A stretch of DNA of 64,000 nt, taken from NCBI GenBank assembly GCA_026391315.1, contig JAPLDT010000042.1, positions 50,810 through 114,809 on the forward strand, in the 5' to 3' direction. Both the position numbers and the translations under genes were made by a program. Below are positions 37,150 through 46,096 of this stretch, one piece after another (position 1 is the first letter of the stretch; each line of letters begins with the position of its first letter). Source of the DNA: Bacteroidia bacterium (GTDB taxonomy: Bacteria; Bacteroidota; Bacteroidia; Bacteroidales; Prolixibacteraceae). The notes below the pieces were generated by a model that was not told the origin of the DNA, did no database searches, and saw only the letters and a program-made list of their open reading frames with translations.

Positions 37150-37474
37150 GGCGGGTAATTAACTATAGATGTTTTAATCAATGATTTCTGCATTGCAACT
37201 GGCAAAATTTTAGAAAAGGTTCAGTTTGCTTCGTCGTTCCTCCTACCAATGACGGTGCATTTATCAGCATTTGTTGGGTATAGTGCTCTCATCATAAACC
37301 CATGTATGAAAAATGCACCGTCATTGCGAGTCACCACCCAAATTTTTTGGGCACAATGTGAAGATGACAGAAAATATTTGTGCATAATGAAGCTGTTAAA
37401 TACATTTTTGCACCTATTTGATATTCAGTATATTACAAAATCTGTCATTGGTAGCGTAGCGAAGCAATCTGTAA
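37150..37474. repeat. Intergenic inverted-repeat element (GCGAAGCAATC / CGTCATTGCGAG type)
   Basis: Perfect 16-bp arms CAATGACGGTGCATTT (37247-37262) and its complement (37311-37326) enclose 48 bp. They are flanked by TTGCTTCGTCGTTCCTC (37227-37243) and CGTCATTGCGAG, with a third related piece, TAGCGAAGCAATCTG, near 37456-37470. This pattern resembles short non-coding mobile repeats known in many genomes. No gene is seen. Confidence 0.65.
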
Positions 37475-38878
37475 TCATTTCTCCTCCCCAGCTGAAAAAG
37501 TCGTCCACGGCTGGCTTGGCCGGTTCGCCAGCATCCCTTCCAGCCAGTAATACTGAGGATGATCTTTCAGAAAATTGGCGCCATCGAAAGCCCTTCCACA
37601 GGCCGAACCCCACCTGGCGGAGAACGACATGTTTTTGGCCATGGTCGCATCGACTACCTTCCCGTCGAGGGTACCTTCCGGACTGTAGGGAATGGATGGG
37701 CCGAACGGCTGCGCATCGATCTCCCAGTGGCCACAAAGGGTGCGTCCTCCCGGATTGTTCTTCTTCAGGTAGCTGTCGTAGTGGTCGGCCTCGAAGGCTT
37801 TGGCCAGTTTCAGGTTGATTTTGCCCTCATATTTTTTCATGAGCTCTTTCCATCTAACCCGGCGGGCAATGGAGGAGTATTTGATGTTTGTCTCGTCTTT
37901 TTTGGTTTCGAACCGCAGCAGCTTCAGATTTTCAGCTACATTGGATCCGATAAAATAGCCCTCCTTCTTCTTCTCAAACGCGACCTGTTTCAAACCCAGT
38001 TCCAATCTGGCAATTTCGTTGGTGTTGATATCCCCCAGCAGCCAGGCATTGGCATACCCGCCATTGTTGCCGCGTTTCATTATTTCGCACCATTGCTCAA
38101 TGGTGGAAGCATCCTGGGTAGCTCTGCGCATCCGCGAAAACTCCGGGGTACCCTTTGGATTGAAAGGGAAAAAATCCCCAATGGTTGTTTCAGAACCGAC
38201 CAGACCTGCATCGGTGATGAAAAAATCAGTTTCGCTGTGAATAAAGCCTGCCACCGATTGCATCAGGATCCTATTCCCCTTTTCAGGAAGGATGTCCAGG
38301 ATGATGTTGCAAAGCGGACTGTAGTAATAATCCATGGTATTGTGGCCCAATACAATCTTGCCGTCTGCAGTCATGTTTCCGGTTGCAATGAAGGAGCTGC
38401 ATGACTCTTTGGGCTGCTGGTTCCAATGCACCCACACAGAATCTTTGACAGTGGGCCACCAATAACCCATCAGTTCAGCGTAACCGTTAAGCCCGACCAT
38501 TTCATTGCGGGAGGTGGGAACTCCGGCCGACTTCATTCCTTCCACAATCCCGTCCAGCTCTTCCATGTTTTCCGGATCCACTTTCGTGGTCAGCACCTCC
38601 CCTGCTTTTTGCATATACCACGACCAATCCATTGCTGTCTGGTATTCCCATCTTGCACGCAAAAGGCGGAGGTTTTCTTTGATTTCAGGCGCCATCAGAA
38701 ATCCATGCTGATAGCCGCGTTCCCTGGGGCTCCCCTCAATGTGGAGGTAGATCCATCCGTTTTTTTCGTGGCGGTTGGCCTTTTTCAAAAAACCGGGCTG
38801 TTCCGCAACATTCTGACTTTGAAGGCCGGTGGCCCAAAAGAGAAGGGAACAGAGGAAAAGAATTGTCAGTTTATTCAC
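37475..38878 (-). CDS. Exported C45-family/phospholipase B-like hydrolase
   Basis: This 467-residue protein has a signal peptide (MNKLTILFLCSLLFWATGLQ). Motif GSPRERGYQHGFLMAPEI is common to phospholipase B-like proteins. The N-terminal nucleophile candidate is the cysteine in KESCSSFIATG, followed by KIVLGHNTMDYYY. C45 and PLB-like enzymes are Ntn hydrolases that self-cleave just before such a Cys and then hydrolyse amide bonds of acyl amino acids or lipids. The C-terminal ends WTTFSAGEEK. The acyl substrate is unknown. The protein should be periplasmic or secreted. It stands between two repeat-rich gaps. Confidence 0.82.
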   Translation of the reverse strand: MNKLTILFLCSLLFWATGLQSQNVAEQPGFLKKANRHEKNGWIYLHIEGSPRERGYQHGFLMAPEIKENLRLLRARWEYQTAMDWSWYMQKAGEVLTTKVDPENMEELDGIVEGMKSAGVPTSRNEMVGLNGYAELMGYWWPTVKDSVWVHWNQQPKESCSSFIATGNMTADGKIVLGHNTMDYYYSPLCNIILDILPEKGNRILMQSVAGFIHSETDFFITDAGLVGSETTIGDFFPFNPKGTPEFSRMRRATQDASTIEQWCEIMKRGNNGGYANAWLLGDINTNEIARLELGLKQVAFEKKKEGYFIGSNVAENLKLLRFETKKDETNIKYSSIARRVRWKELMKKYEGKINLKLAKAFEADHYDSYLKKNNPGGRTLCGHWEIDAQPFGPSIPYSPEGTLDGKVVDATMAKNMSFSARWGSACGRAFDGANFLKDHPQYYWLEGMLANRPSQPWTTFSAGEEK

Positions 38879-39032
38879 AGTGTTATCATTTTTAGGTAGT
38901 TCAAAGATAAAGCTATATGAATATCAACACTCTTCTAAAGCCATATTTTTTTGATTTTCAGAAAGGTCGTACAGTAGAAAAATGTTTCCCAACGGGCAAT
39001 ATCATTTAGAGACTGTTTAAAAATATTGACAG

Positions 39033-39250
39033 AATTGTTGAACCCACTTCGGGGTTCCTGTTTCCACTCGATCCTTAACCCCCGGTTGCACCGGGGGCTA
39101 TTCACATTTAACTCCTTCGGAGTTTTTATTTTGCAAAATCCTGAAGATTTTTCTTCCTTACCCCACAGGGGTTAAATGTGAATAACCGCGGGTGGAACCC
39201 GTGGTTGAACGAACGTGTAAGACATCAACCCCGAAGTGGGTTGAATAATT
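39033..39250. repeat. MITE-like element with nested inverted repeats
   Basis: A 218-bp element has 24-bp terminal arms containing AACCCACTTCGGGGTT (39041-39056) and its complement (39227-39242). Inside, TATTCACATTTAAC (39099-39112) pairs with 39171-39184, and a CCCCGGTTGCACCGGGG hairpin stands at 39080-39096. It lies in the 573-bp gap before the deacetylase gene. No transposase is encoded, so if mobile it needs one in trans. Confidence 0.65.
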
Positions 39251-39451
39251 TGCATCATGTAACAAAATCGAAACAGTTTCTTAGTTAAGGATATAGATCT
39301 GATACCTTTCGTGCTCTTTGTGGTGAAATTTAAGACTTAACCATCAAGGTCGCGAAGGGTTGCACAATGGGCTCTAAGTATTTCGTTCAATTAATAGCAA
39401 TGCCCGTATGACAAATGATGATGGCTTTTATTCTAACTTTGGAGCCTTACC

Positions 39452-40180
39452 ATGAAGAAAATCCTTGTCATAGTTTTTTTATTACTTGTCATCCGGATGT
39501 TTACATTCGGAGCACAACCTGCGATTCCCATTGAAAAGTCAAAGAAAATCGCCTTGACATTTGATGCCTGCATGACCACCGGAATGTTGAAACGTATTGC
39601 CGCCGGCTCAGATCAGCAACTGTACAACGCTGAAATTGTAGAATTTCTGAAGCAGGAGAAAATCCAGGCTACTATTTTTATCACAGGACTTTGGGCTGAA
39701 AAATATCCGGAGACGGTCAAAGCGCTGGCAGCTGATCCCCTTTTTGAGATTGGCAACCACTCTTTCAGCCACAGGGCTTTTGCCGATAGCTGTTTCTCTC
39801 TTCCCGCTTTGCCGCAAAACGAAAAAGAGAAGGACCTGCAAATGTCGCAGGAGATACTGACCCGCTTAACCGGAAAAACCCCTGTGTTCTTCAGGTTCCC
39901 CGGAGGTTGTGCCAGTGCTGCCGATCAGCTCCTGGTAAGAAAAAAGGGACTTCGTGTCGTAAGATGGAGTTTTGCCAGCGGGGATGCATTCAACAGTAAC
40001 ACGGAAGCCATCGTTCAAAACGTGCTGAACCTTGCCAGGTCGGGTTCAATTGTCGTTTTTCACCTGTCGGGTGGAAGGTATGCGCCAAAGAGTGCCGAAG
40101 CGCTGAAAATGATCGTGCCAGAGTTGCGAAAACGCGGATTCGAATTTGTAAAAGTCTCCGCACTCCCGCAATACAAATAA
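39452..40180 (+). CDS. Exported polysaccharide deacetylase (NodB fold), variant TFDAC motif
   Basis: This 242-residue protein has a signal peptide or anchor (MKKILVIVFLLLVIRMFTFG). NodB motifs are IALTFDACMT (motif 1), IGNHSFSHR with both zinc histidines (motif 2), FFRFPGG (motif 3) and IVVFHLSGG near the end. In classical enzymes motif 1 is TFDDG; here the second, metal-binding Asp is replaced by Ala-Cys, while the first, the catalytic base, is kept. TFDAC variants occur in other exported deacetylases, so activity on a cell-wall or extracellular glycan is still plausible. The gene is single, preceded by the 218-bp repeat element. Confidence 0.85.
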   Translation: MKKILVIVFLLLVIRMFTFGAQPAIPIEKSKKIALTFDACMTTGMLKRIAAGSDQQLYNAEIVEFLKQEKIQATIFITGLWAEKYPETVKALAADPLFEIGNHSFSHRAFADSCFSLPALPQNEKEKDLQMSQEILTRLTGKTPVFFRFPGGCASAADQLLVRKKGLRVVRWSFASGDAFNSNTEAIVQNVLNLARSGSIVVFHLSGGRYAPKSAEALKMIVPELRKRGFEFVKVSALPQYK

Positions 40181-40327
40181 CCTGTTTTCGGGCCGCTTTT
40201 TCGAATTTTTTCCTATTTTTGGAAAAGATTGTTTACCGGGATTCTTGAATACTGATTAACAAAATGCTGGTACAATTTTGCTGACTGATGCCCTTTCAAT
40301 TTGATGTTTAACTTAAATTTAAAAAAA

Positions 40328-40642
40328 ATGAAAAAATTTATTGCAATTTTGATGTTAGTCTGCTTCAGTACCACAATGATTTTTGCCCAAACGGCCAAAC
40401 CTGCAGCCAAAAAACCTGCTACTGAAACCAAAGCGGCAAAGGCTGCCACTCCTGCAAAAGATGCTACCGCTGCAGCTGTCGGCACACCTGCAAAAGCCGC
40501 CGTTCCAACAAAAAAAGATGGTACGCCCGATATGCGATACAAGGTGAACAAAGATGCTGCCACAGCAGGTCCAACCAAAAAGGATGGAACTCCCGACATG
40601 AGGTACAAGGCAAACAAAGATGCTGCCGCAAAGAAAAAATAG
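40328..40642 (+). CDS. Small exported Ala/Lys-rich repeat protein
   Basis: The 104-residue product has signal peptide MKKFIAILMLVCFSTTMIFA. The mature part is rich in Ala, Lys, Thr and Pro, and ends with two copies of TKKDGTPDMRYKxNKDA, ten residues apart at most. Its composition (AAKPAAKKPATETKAAKAA) suggests an unfolded cationic protein, perhaps binding envelope polyanions; nothing more can be said. The ATG at 40328 starts the signal peptide; an upstream in-frame ATG at 40301 adds MMFNLNLKK. KDGTPDMRYK repeats of this kind are familiar from other Bacteroidota as unnamed small proteins. A strong palindrome follows the stop. Confidence 0.75.
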   Translation: MKKFIAILMLVCFSTTMIFAQTAKPAAKKPATETKAAKAATPAKDATAAAVGTPAKAAVPTKKDGTPDMRYKVNKDAATAGPTKKDGTPDMRYKANKDAAAKKK

Positions 40643-40664
40643 TTTGAACTGCCCTTCAGAAAAT

Positions 40665-40697
40665 AGACCCTCAAGGTTTTGAAAACCTTGAGGGTCT
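40665..40697. terminator. Bidirectional palindromic terminator, second copy
   Basis: AGACCCTCAAGGTTTT with its perfect complement around one G, between the converging small-protein gene and pepE. Compared with the copy at 13477-13509 the second stem position is G-C instead of T-A, a compensatory change. Both copies share an upstream TCAGAAAATA. Confidence 0.75.
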
Positions 40698-40705
40698 TAA
40701 AGCAA

Positions 40706-41410
40706 CTACAAAAGGAAATTCAGCTTGTCTTTCTCGCTCAACTCCACCGGAACCAGCCCTTTTTTAAAGATTCGGACCGGTCTTTCACCGATAAGCCGTA
40801 GCTCACCGGCTTCCATTCGTAGCATCGTACCCTCCCTCAAACCGACCACATAAGTTTCCGGATTGATCTCAAGAAATTCCTCAATTCGTTGTTCCCTGGT
40901 TTCGCCACCGTGACCTTCCGGGTTTTTGTCGAGGTAGTGCGGATTGATTTGAAACGGCACCAGGTTGAGGCAATCGAAGCCTTTCGGATCGATGATGGGC
41001 ATATCATTGGTGGTGCGCAAGGTTGGGCAGGCAACATTCGCCCCCGCACTCCAGCCGATAAAGGGAACTCCGGCCATCACCCGCTCTCTGATCAATGGAA
41101 ACAAACCACTGTCGTTCATCATTCGCACAAGCTGCCAGGTATTTCCGCCGCCTACAACAATGGCTTCCGCTTCATTGACAGCCTTGGCATAATCTTTCGC
41201 ATGGTGGATACTGGTAAGCGGATGGTTCAATGCTGCAAAGCGCTCCTTAACCTTGGTTTCGTAAGTATCGAACGAAAAAGTAACTGCGGCGAAGGGAATA
41301 AAGAGCGTCTTAAGCGGTTGATTCCCAAGAAATTTTTCGATCTCCGGCATCGGATAACTCAGGTAGGGTTCTCCGGGCATGGTGGAGTTGCTGATCAATA
41401 ATAATCTCAT
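40706..41410 (-). CDS. pepE: Dipeptidase E (alpha-aspartyl dipeptidase, S51)
   Basis: This 234-residue cytosolic serine peptidase cleaves N-terminal Asp from dipeptides. The nucleophile serine is in PFIGWSAGANVACPT, and EAIVVGGGNTWQLVRMM and FQINPHYLDKNPEGHGG supply the remaining active-site region with a histidine. The opening MRLLLISNSTMPGEPYLSYP is typical and the length matches the E. coli enzyme. It converges with the small exported protein across the palindromic terminator. A REP-rich gap lies upstream, and no promoter was picked. Confidence 0.93.
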   Translation of the reverse strand: MRLLLISNSTMPGEPYLSYPMPEIEKFLGNQPLKTLFIPFAAVTFSFDTYETKVKERFAALNHPLTSIHHAKDYAKAVNEAEAIVVGGGNTWQLVRMMNDSGLFPLIRERVMAGVPFIGWSAGANVACPTLRTTNDMPIIDPKGFDCLNLVPFQINPHYLDKNPEGHGGETREQRIEEFLEINPETYVVGLREGTMLRMEAGELRLIGERPVRIFKKGLVPVELSEKDKLNFLL

Positions 41411-41469
41411 AAATAGTAGGATTAATTTCTACGAATTTACATCGGATTTTCGAGTTTGAAATGTATAAC

Positions 41470-41720
41470 CTTCGACCCCTCAGGGACCGGGTGGTTTTGC
41501 CAAACATTAGCGCTTTGCCCTTCACCCCTCGGCTTCGCTCGGGGACCCGATTTGCTTCGCACATTGCCCTTCGGCTACGCTCAGGGACCAGAATGGCGAC
41601 CGCCTCCGTTCTTCGACCCTGAGCGGAGCCGAAGGGTAAGTTTTTTGGAGCGACCCCGGTCCCCGAGCGGAGCCGAGGGGTCAACGTTATAGCTACTCCA
41701 ATCCTAGCCGAGGGATCAAC
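41470..41720. repeat. Cluster of REP-like palindromes (CCCTTCGGCnnCGCTCAGGGACC)
   Basis: At least five units in both orientations lie at about 41470-41489, 41524-41547, 41566-41588, 41611-41637 and 41653-41681, with a degraded one near 41704. The core is GGTCCCTGAGCGnAGCCGA with AGGG. Overlapping frames here (for example 41310-41783) are repeat-encoded and not genes. Confidence 0.75.
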
Positions 41721-41759
41721 GGCGTAGCTACTCCAATCATGGTCGAGGGCATCGCTTCG

Positions 41760-42128
41760 CTCAAGGATTGTCTCTTCTTTCAATAGTAAACTTCATCCTT
41801 CAGTCTCCCAGTCCCTTATCCTCTTCATCGTCGTCCCAGTCCTTCTCCGTCTCCCAATCCCTTGGTCCAACATTCCTTCTTCTCCGTTTCAATTTAATGA
41901 TCTCAGCTCTTTTTTCGCCCCCTCTCCCCCTCGTCCCCTCACCCCCTCTTTTTCCCTCGTTTTTCACCGAATTTTTAATCATCTTAGTCCAAAAAGTGTA
42001 TAAAATGTGCCAAAAAGTTCATTTTTATTCACAATGAGGTCGAAAAAGGAGTTTTGAAATAGGGCTTCCCTTCATACATCTGGATAAATAGATACTTTTA
42101 CCCCCGCTAAAAATTTTCAAGGTAAAAT
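41760..42128. other. Pyrimidine-rich intergenic DNA before the carboxylase genes
   Basis: This stretch is almost purely C and T on the plus strand between 41770 and 41960 (runs such as CTTCATCCTTCAGTCTCCCA). It includes repeated CAGTCCCTT/CAATCCCTT pieces. I see no gene. The carboxylase promoter should lie in 42040-42115; TAGATACTTTTA at 42088 is only a weak -7 candidate. Confidence 0.4.
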
Positions 42129-43667
42129 ATGGGAAAAAAGTACAGTCCGGTCAAAATACAAAAGATATTGATTGCCAATAGGGGTGAGATTGCGGTGCGA
42201 ATTATGCGCTCATGCCGCGAAATGGGCATCGAAACAGTGGCAGTTTACAGCGATTCCGACCGTTCCTCCTTACATGTGCGCTATGCGACAGAGGCTTATC
42301 ACATTGGGCCGAGCGCCTCTTCAGAAAGTTACCTCAGAATAGATAAAATTCTGGATGTTGCACTGAAATCGGGCGCCGACGCGATTCATCCCGGCTACGG
42401 ATTTCTTTCCGAAAACGCTGATTTTGCGCGTAAATGCAAGGAAGCCGGCATCAAATTCATCGGCCCTTCCGCCGAGTCCATCGAAGCGATGGGCGATAAG
42501 ATAAGCGCCAGAAAAAGAATGATTGCCGCGGGTGTACCGGTTGTGCCTGGAACGACAGAAAAGATTGTCGATGAAGACGAAGCCATCCATATTATTCGCG
42601 GTATTGGCCTTCCAGTGATGATCAAAGCCTCTGCCGGTGGCGGTGGAAAAGGAATGCGGTTGGTCAGGAAAGAGGAAGATATCAAACCATCTATCCGGAG
42701 CGCCAAATCAGAGGCAAAAACTGCATTTGGAGATGATGCCCTCTACATTGAGAAATACATTGAATCTCCCCACCACATCGAATTCCAGGTATTGGCAGAC
42801 CAATATGGCGATGCGGTACACCTTTTTGAACGGGAGTGCTCTGTTCAGCGTCGTCACCAAAAGGTGATCGAAGAGACCCCTTCTCCCATCATGACCCCCG
42901 AAGTGAGGGAGCGTATGGGCGCCTGTGCTGTGGCTGCTACCAAGGCTGCTAATTACGAAGGCGCCGGCACCATTGAATTCATCGTGGATGATCAGCTCAA
43001 TTTTTATTTTCTGGAGATGAATACCCGCCTGCAGGTTGAACATCCGATCACCGAAAGGGTAGTTGGCGTCGACCTTGTCAGGGAACAGATCCTTGTTGCG
43101 GAAGGCCATCCGCTTCCATTCAGACAGAAAGATCTTAAAATGAACGGACATTCTATGGAGTGCCGGATCTATGCGGAGGATACAGACAACAATTTTATGC
43201 CCAATCCTGGTAAGATCACCCATATCACGGAACCCATGGGATTGGGTGTCCGTTGCGATGGCTATATTCACGAAGGTTATACCATCCCGATTTATTACGA
43301 TCCCATGATCAGCAAACTGATCATTTGGGGACGAACACGCGAGGAGGTGATCGAAAGGATGAGAAGAGCCTTGTTCGAATACAAAATTTCGGGTGTAAAA
43401 ACCTCCATCAAATATCTGCTCAAGATCATGGAGACTCCTGATTTCAGGAACGGAACCTACAACACCCATTTCATCGAGAAAAATGTGGAGTTTCTGAACA
43501 GCAAAGTCAAATGCGACGAACATTTTGAAGACATTGCCCTGATTGCCGCTTTCATCGAACATTCATCCAGACTGCAAAAGGTCAAACAGATCGTTCCACA
43601 CGAAAGGATACTTGGCGTCAAAGGCTGGAAACACAGAGGCCGGAGGGCGAGTATGCAGCGCTTGTGA
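42129..43667 (+). CDS. accC: Biotin carboxylase subunit of an acyl-CoA carboxylase
   Basis: This 512-residue ATP-grasp enzyme carboxylates biotin on the carrier protein using bicarbonate and ATP. It shows KILIANRGEIAVRIMRSCRE, IHPGYGFLSENADFA, the glycine loop IKASAGGGGKGMR, ERECSVQRRHQKVIEE, FLEMNTRLQVEHPITE and CRIYAED. The length is about 60 longer than E. coli AccC, with a C-terminal extension as in propionyl-CoA carboxylase alpha chains without the carrier. The carrier gene follows after 223 bp of purine-rich DNA and the carboxyltransferase after that. The three-gene set probably acts on propionyl-CoA or acetyl-CoA; the beta subunit type favours propionyl-CoA. Confidence 0.95.
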   Translation: MGKKYSPVKIQKILIANRGEIAVRIMRSCREMGIETVAVYSDSDRSSLHVRYATEAYHIGPSASSESYLRIDKILDVALKSGADAIHPGYGFLSENADFARKCKEAGIKFIGPSAESIEAMGDKISARKRMIAAGVPVVPGTTEKIVDEDEAIHIIRGIGLPVMIKASAGGGGKGMRLVRKEEDIKPSIRSAKSEAKTAFGDDALYIEKYIESPHHIEFQVLADQYGDAVHLFERECSVQRRHQKVIEETPSPIMTPEVRERMGACAVAATKAANYEGAGTIEFIVDDQLNFYFLEMNTRLQVEHPITERVVGVDLVREQILVAEGHPLPFRQKDLKMNGHSMECRIYAEDTDNNFMPNPGKITHITEPMGLGVRCDGYIHEGYTIPIYYDPMISKLIIWGRTREEVIERMRRALFEYKISGVKTSIKYLLKIMETPDFRNGTYNTHFIEKNVEFLNSKVKCDEHFEDIALIAAFIEHSSRLQKVKQIVPHERILGVKGWKHRGRRASMQRL

Positions 43668-43890
43668 AAAAGGAAGATTGAAACGGTGAAGAAGGAGGGG
43701 AAGACTTGGCGAGGGGGAGAGTGGGAGAACGCTACTTTGAACTTTTGGACCAGAATTATTGAAACGGAGAGACACCGAAGAAGGAAAATCATTTTTCTTA
43801 ATTTGTGTTATTTGTGAAATTTGTGGTAGGGAGGGGTTTGATATAAAATCCGGAATCCCGAATCGAAAATATTATGATTCTTAATTAATT

Positions 43891-44421
43891 ATGGTGCAGC
43901 TTGAATTAAAAGTGAATGGCCGAGACGCCATCGTCAAAGAGATTAGCAGAAATGGTTCTCTTGTGACGATTTCGGTTGACGATAAAATCTATGAAGTTGA
44001 TATTGATAAGGTGAGCGGGGAGGAGTATTCTATCCTATCCGAAGGAAAATCATACAATGTGGAGGTGATTCCTACGGATGACCCTAAGGTTTACCGTGTC
44101 AACACGATCTATTTTGGATTCGATGTAAGTGTAAACGATGCGGAAGCCCGTTACATGCAAAAACGAAAGAAAAATGAGGGCGATAGCACTACCGACACCA
44201 TTAAATCCCCAATGCCCGGCAAAGTGGTAAAGGTATTGGTGCAAAAAGGCGATCACGTTGAAAAGGGTCAAACTGTTGTAGTGTTGTCTGCCATGAAAAT
44301 GGAGAGCGAATACAAGGCCGGTTGTGATGGAATCGTCTCAAAGGTTGCCGTGAAAGAGGGCGATACAGTCGACGGCAATCAGCTGTTGATCGTTATCGGA
44401 AAAGACGTAAAGAAGAAATAA
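43891..44421 (+). CDS. Biotin carboxyl carrier protein of the acyl-CoA carboxylase
   Basis: This 176-residue protein has an N-terminal domain of about 100 residues ([20 protein letters not shown]) and a C-terminal biotinyl domain with [26 protein letters not shown] sequence ([20 protein letters not shown]). Biotin is attached to the lysine in [10 protein letters not shown]. The carrier shuttles carboxybiotin between the biotin carboxylase encoded upstream and the carboxyltransferase 17 bp downstream. The size and two-part build are those of decarboxylase gamma or propionyl-CoA carboxylase carriers rather than E. coli AccB. Confidence 0.92.
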   Translation: MVQLELKVNGRDAIVKEISRNGSLVTISVDDKIYEVDIDKVSGEEYSILSEGKSYNVEVIPTDDPKVYRVNTIYFGFDVSVNDAEARYMQKRKKNEGDSTTDTIKSPMPGKVVKVLVQKGDHVEKGQTVVVLSAMKMESEYKAGCDGIVSKVAVKEGDTVDGNQLLIVIGKDVKKK

Positions 44422-44437
44422 ATTCAGAACAAAAGAG

Positions 44438-45967
44438 ATGATAGATAAATACGCAGAACTGGGAAAAAGAAATCTCGAAGCAGAATTGGGTGGCGGTCAG
44501 GACCGCATTAACAAGCAGCATGCGGCTGGCCGGAAGACTGCCAGGGAAAGGATACTCGACCTCGTAGATCACGAATCATTTGTAGAATTCGACAAGTTTG
44601 TGGTGCACAGGACCCACGACTTCGACATGGAAAAGACAATCATCTCCGGCGACGGAGTGGTAACAGGATATGGCAAAATCGATGGCAGGCTAGTCTATAT
44701 TTTTGCCCAGGATTTCACGGTTTTTGGTGGTACCATGAGCCGCACCAATGCGGATAAAATTGTCAAGATCATGGATCTGGCCATGAACATGGGGGCGCCG
44801 GTCATCGGATTGAACGACTCAGGTGGCGCGCGGATCCAGGAAGGGGTTCAAAGTTTGGCCGGATATGCCGATATTTTCTACCGCAACGTGATGAGTTCGG
44901 GTGTCATTCCACAGATCTCGGCCATTTTGGGTCCCTGCGCCGGGGGTGCTGTCTATTCTCCAGCCATCACCGATTTCATCGTCATGGTGAAAGAGTCCAG
45001 CTACATGTTCGTAACCGGACCCGATGTGGTAAAGGAGGTGACGCACGAAGAGGTGACCAAGGAAGAGCTTGGCGGCTCGGTCACCCATGGGAGCAAAAGC
45101 GGGGTTACGCACCTCACCGCCGATGACGATGAGCACGCGATGCTGATGATCCGCGAGCTTTTCGGCTACCTTCCCTCCAACAACATGGAAGATCCGCCGT
45201 TTGTCCCGACCCTCGACGAGAGCAACCGCGAGGAGCCGGAGTTGGATCAGCTGATTCCCGCCGATCCCAACAAACCCTACGACATGCATGAGCTGATCAC
45301 CCTGGTGGTCGACAACAAGAATTTTTTCGAGATTCAGCCCGGTTACGCGCCAAACATTCTCGTTGGTTTTGCCCGCCTGGGCGGACGCAGCGTGGGCATC
45401 GTGGCCAACCAGCCCGCCTATCTGGCTGGTGTCCTTGATATCAACTCTTCGGTAAAAGCGGCCCGTTTCGTCCGCTTCTGCGACGCCTTCAACATCCCGT
45501 TGATCACTTTCGTGGATGTGCCCGGCTTCCTGCCCGGTACGGTTCAGGAGTTCGGTGGTATCATCCGGCACGGGGCCAAACTGCTTTACGCATTCGCGGA
45601 AGCCACCGTCCCGAAAATTACCATGATTACACGAAAAGCATATGGTGGGGCCTACGACGTGATGAGCAGCAAGCACATTGGGGCCGATATCAACTATGCC
45701 TATCCATCCGCCGAGATTGCCGTGATGGGCGCCGACGGCGCCGTGCGGATCATCAACAAGGACAAACTGGATGCCGAGCAACGCGCCGCGGCAGTCGAGA
45801 ACTACCGTGATACCTTCTCCAATCCGTACAAAGCCGCAGAGTTGGGCTACATCGATGATGTCATCTATCCCCGCCAGACCCGTGCCAAGCTGATCCAGGC
45901 CCTTGAGATGACCCAAAACAAACACAAAACCAATCCGCTGAAAAAGCACGGGAATATACCACTATAA
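44438..45967 (+). CDS. pccB: Acyl-CoA carboxylase carboxyltransferase (propionyl-CoA carboxylase beta type)
   Basis: This 509-residue fused carboxyltransferase has two crotonase-fold halves: N-terminal [37 protein letters not shown] and [15 protein letters not shown]-terminal [58 protein letters not shown] and [11 protein letters not shown]. It moves the carboxyl group between biotin and an acyl-CoA. The same protein type serves in propionyl-CoA carboxylase and in methylmalonyl-CoA decarboxylase. The linked biotin carboxylase and the lack of membrane beta and delta subunits favour a carboxylase. The central part is visibly richer in G and C than flanking genes, giving long antisense frames that are not real. 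Confidence 0.95.
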   Translation: MIDKYAELGKRNLEAELGGGQDRINKQHAAGRKTARERILDLVDHESFVEFDKFVVHRTHDFDMEKTIISGDGVVTGYGKIDGRLVYIFAQDFTVFGGTMSRTNADKIVKIMDLAMNMGAPVIGLNDSGGARIQEGVQSLAGYADIFYRNVMSSGVIPQISAILGPCAGGAVYSPAITDFIVMVKESSYMFVTGPDVVKEVTHEEVTKEELGGSVTHGSKSGVTHLTADDDEHAMLMIRELFGYLPSNNMEDPPFVPTLDESNREEPELDQLIPADPNKPYDMHELITLVVDNKNFFEIQPGYAPNILVGFARLGGRSVGIVANQPAYLAGVLDINSSVKAARFVRFCDAFNIPLITFVDVPGFLPGTVQEFGGIIRHGAKLLYAFAEATVPKITMITRKAYGGAYDVMSSKHIGADINYAYPSAEIAVMGADGAVRIINKDKLDAEQRAAAVENYRDTFSNPYKAAELGYIDDVIYPRQTRAKLIQALEMTQNKHKTNPLKKHGNIPL

Positions 45968-45985
45968 AAAAACGAGCCAATCCCC

Positions 45986-46096
45986 TCGCTTGCAACGAGG
46001 GGTAAATTGCTGTGAGTTTATAACTCGTTATCACACAGCTAATGTCCCATTAATTGATCTTCTGATCGCAGCAAAATCGTTACAAATGACAAACTA
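45986..46096. repeat. 111-bp REP-containing repeat, copy 1
   Basis: It begins with the palindrome CCCCTCG-CTTGCAA-CGAGGGG (from 45982), which could also stop the pccB message, and continues with TAAATTGCTGTGAGTTTATA. The direct repeat is at 46254-46364. Confidence 0.75.

Noticed and set aside
37559..38404. 281-codon frame antisense to the C45 hydrolase gene
   Set aside because: The minus-strand gene has a signal peptide and catalytic motif; the plus frame has neither.
41310..41783. Frame with PERSRR-like repeats over the REP cluster
   Set aside because: The repeated VPERSRR peptides are translations of REP units, so no gene is called.
42708..43562. 284-codon frame antisense to the biotin carboxylase gene
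   Set aside because: Same reason: complement of a highly biased coding sequence, no family resemblance.
44819..45949. 376-codon frame antisense to the carboxyltransferase gene
   Set aside because: It mirrors a well conserved, GC-rich coding region and has no signal, motif or start site; it is a codon-bias shadow.
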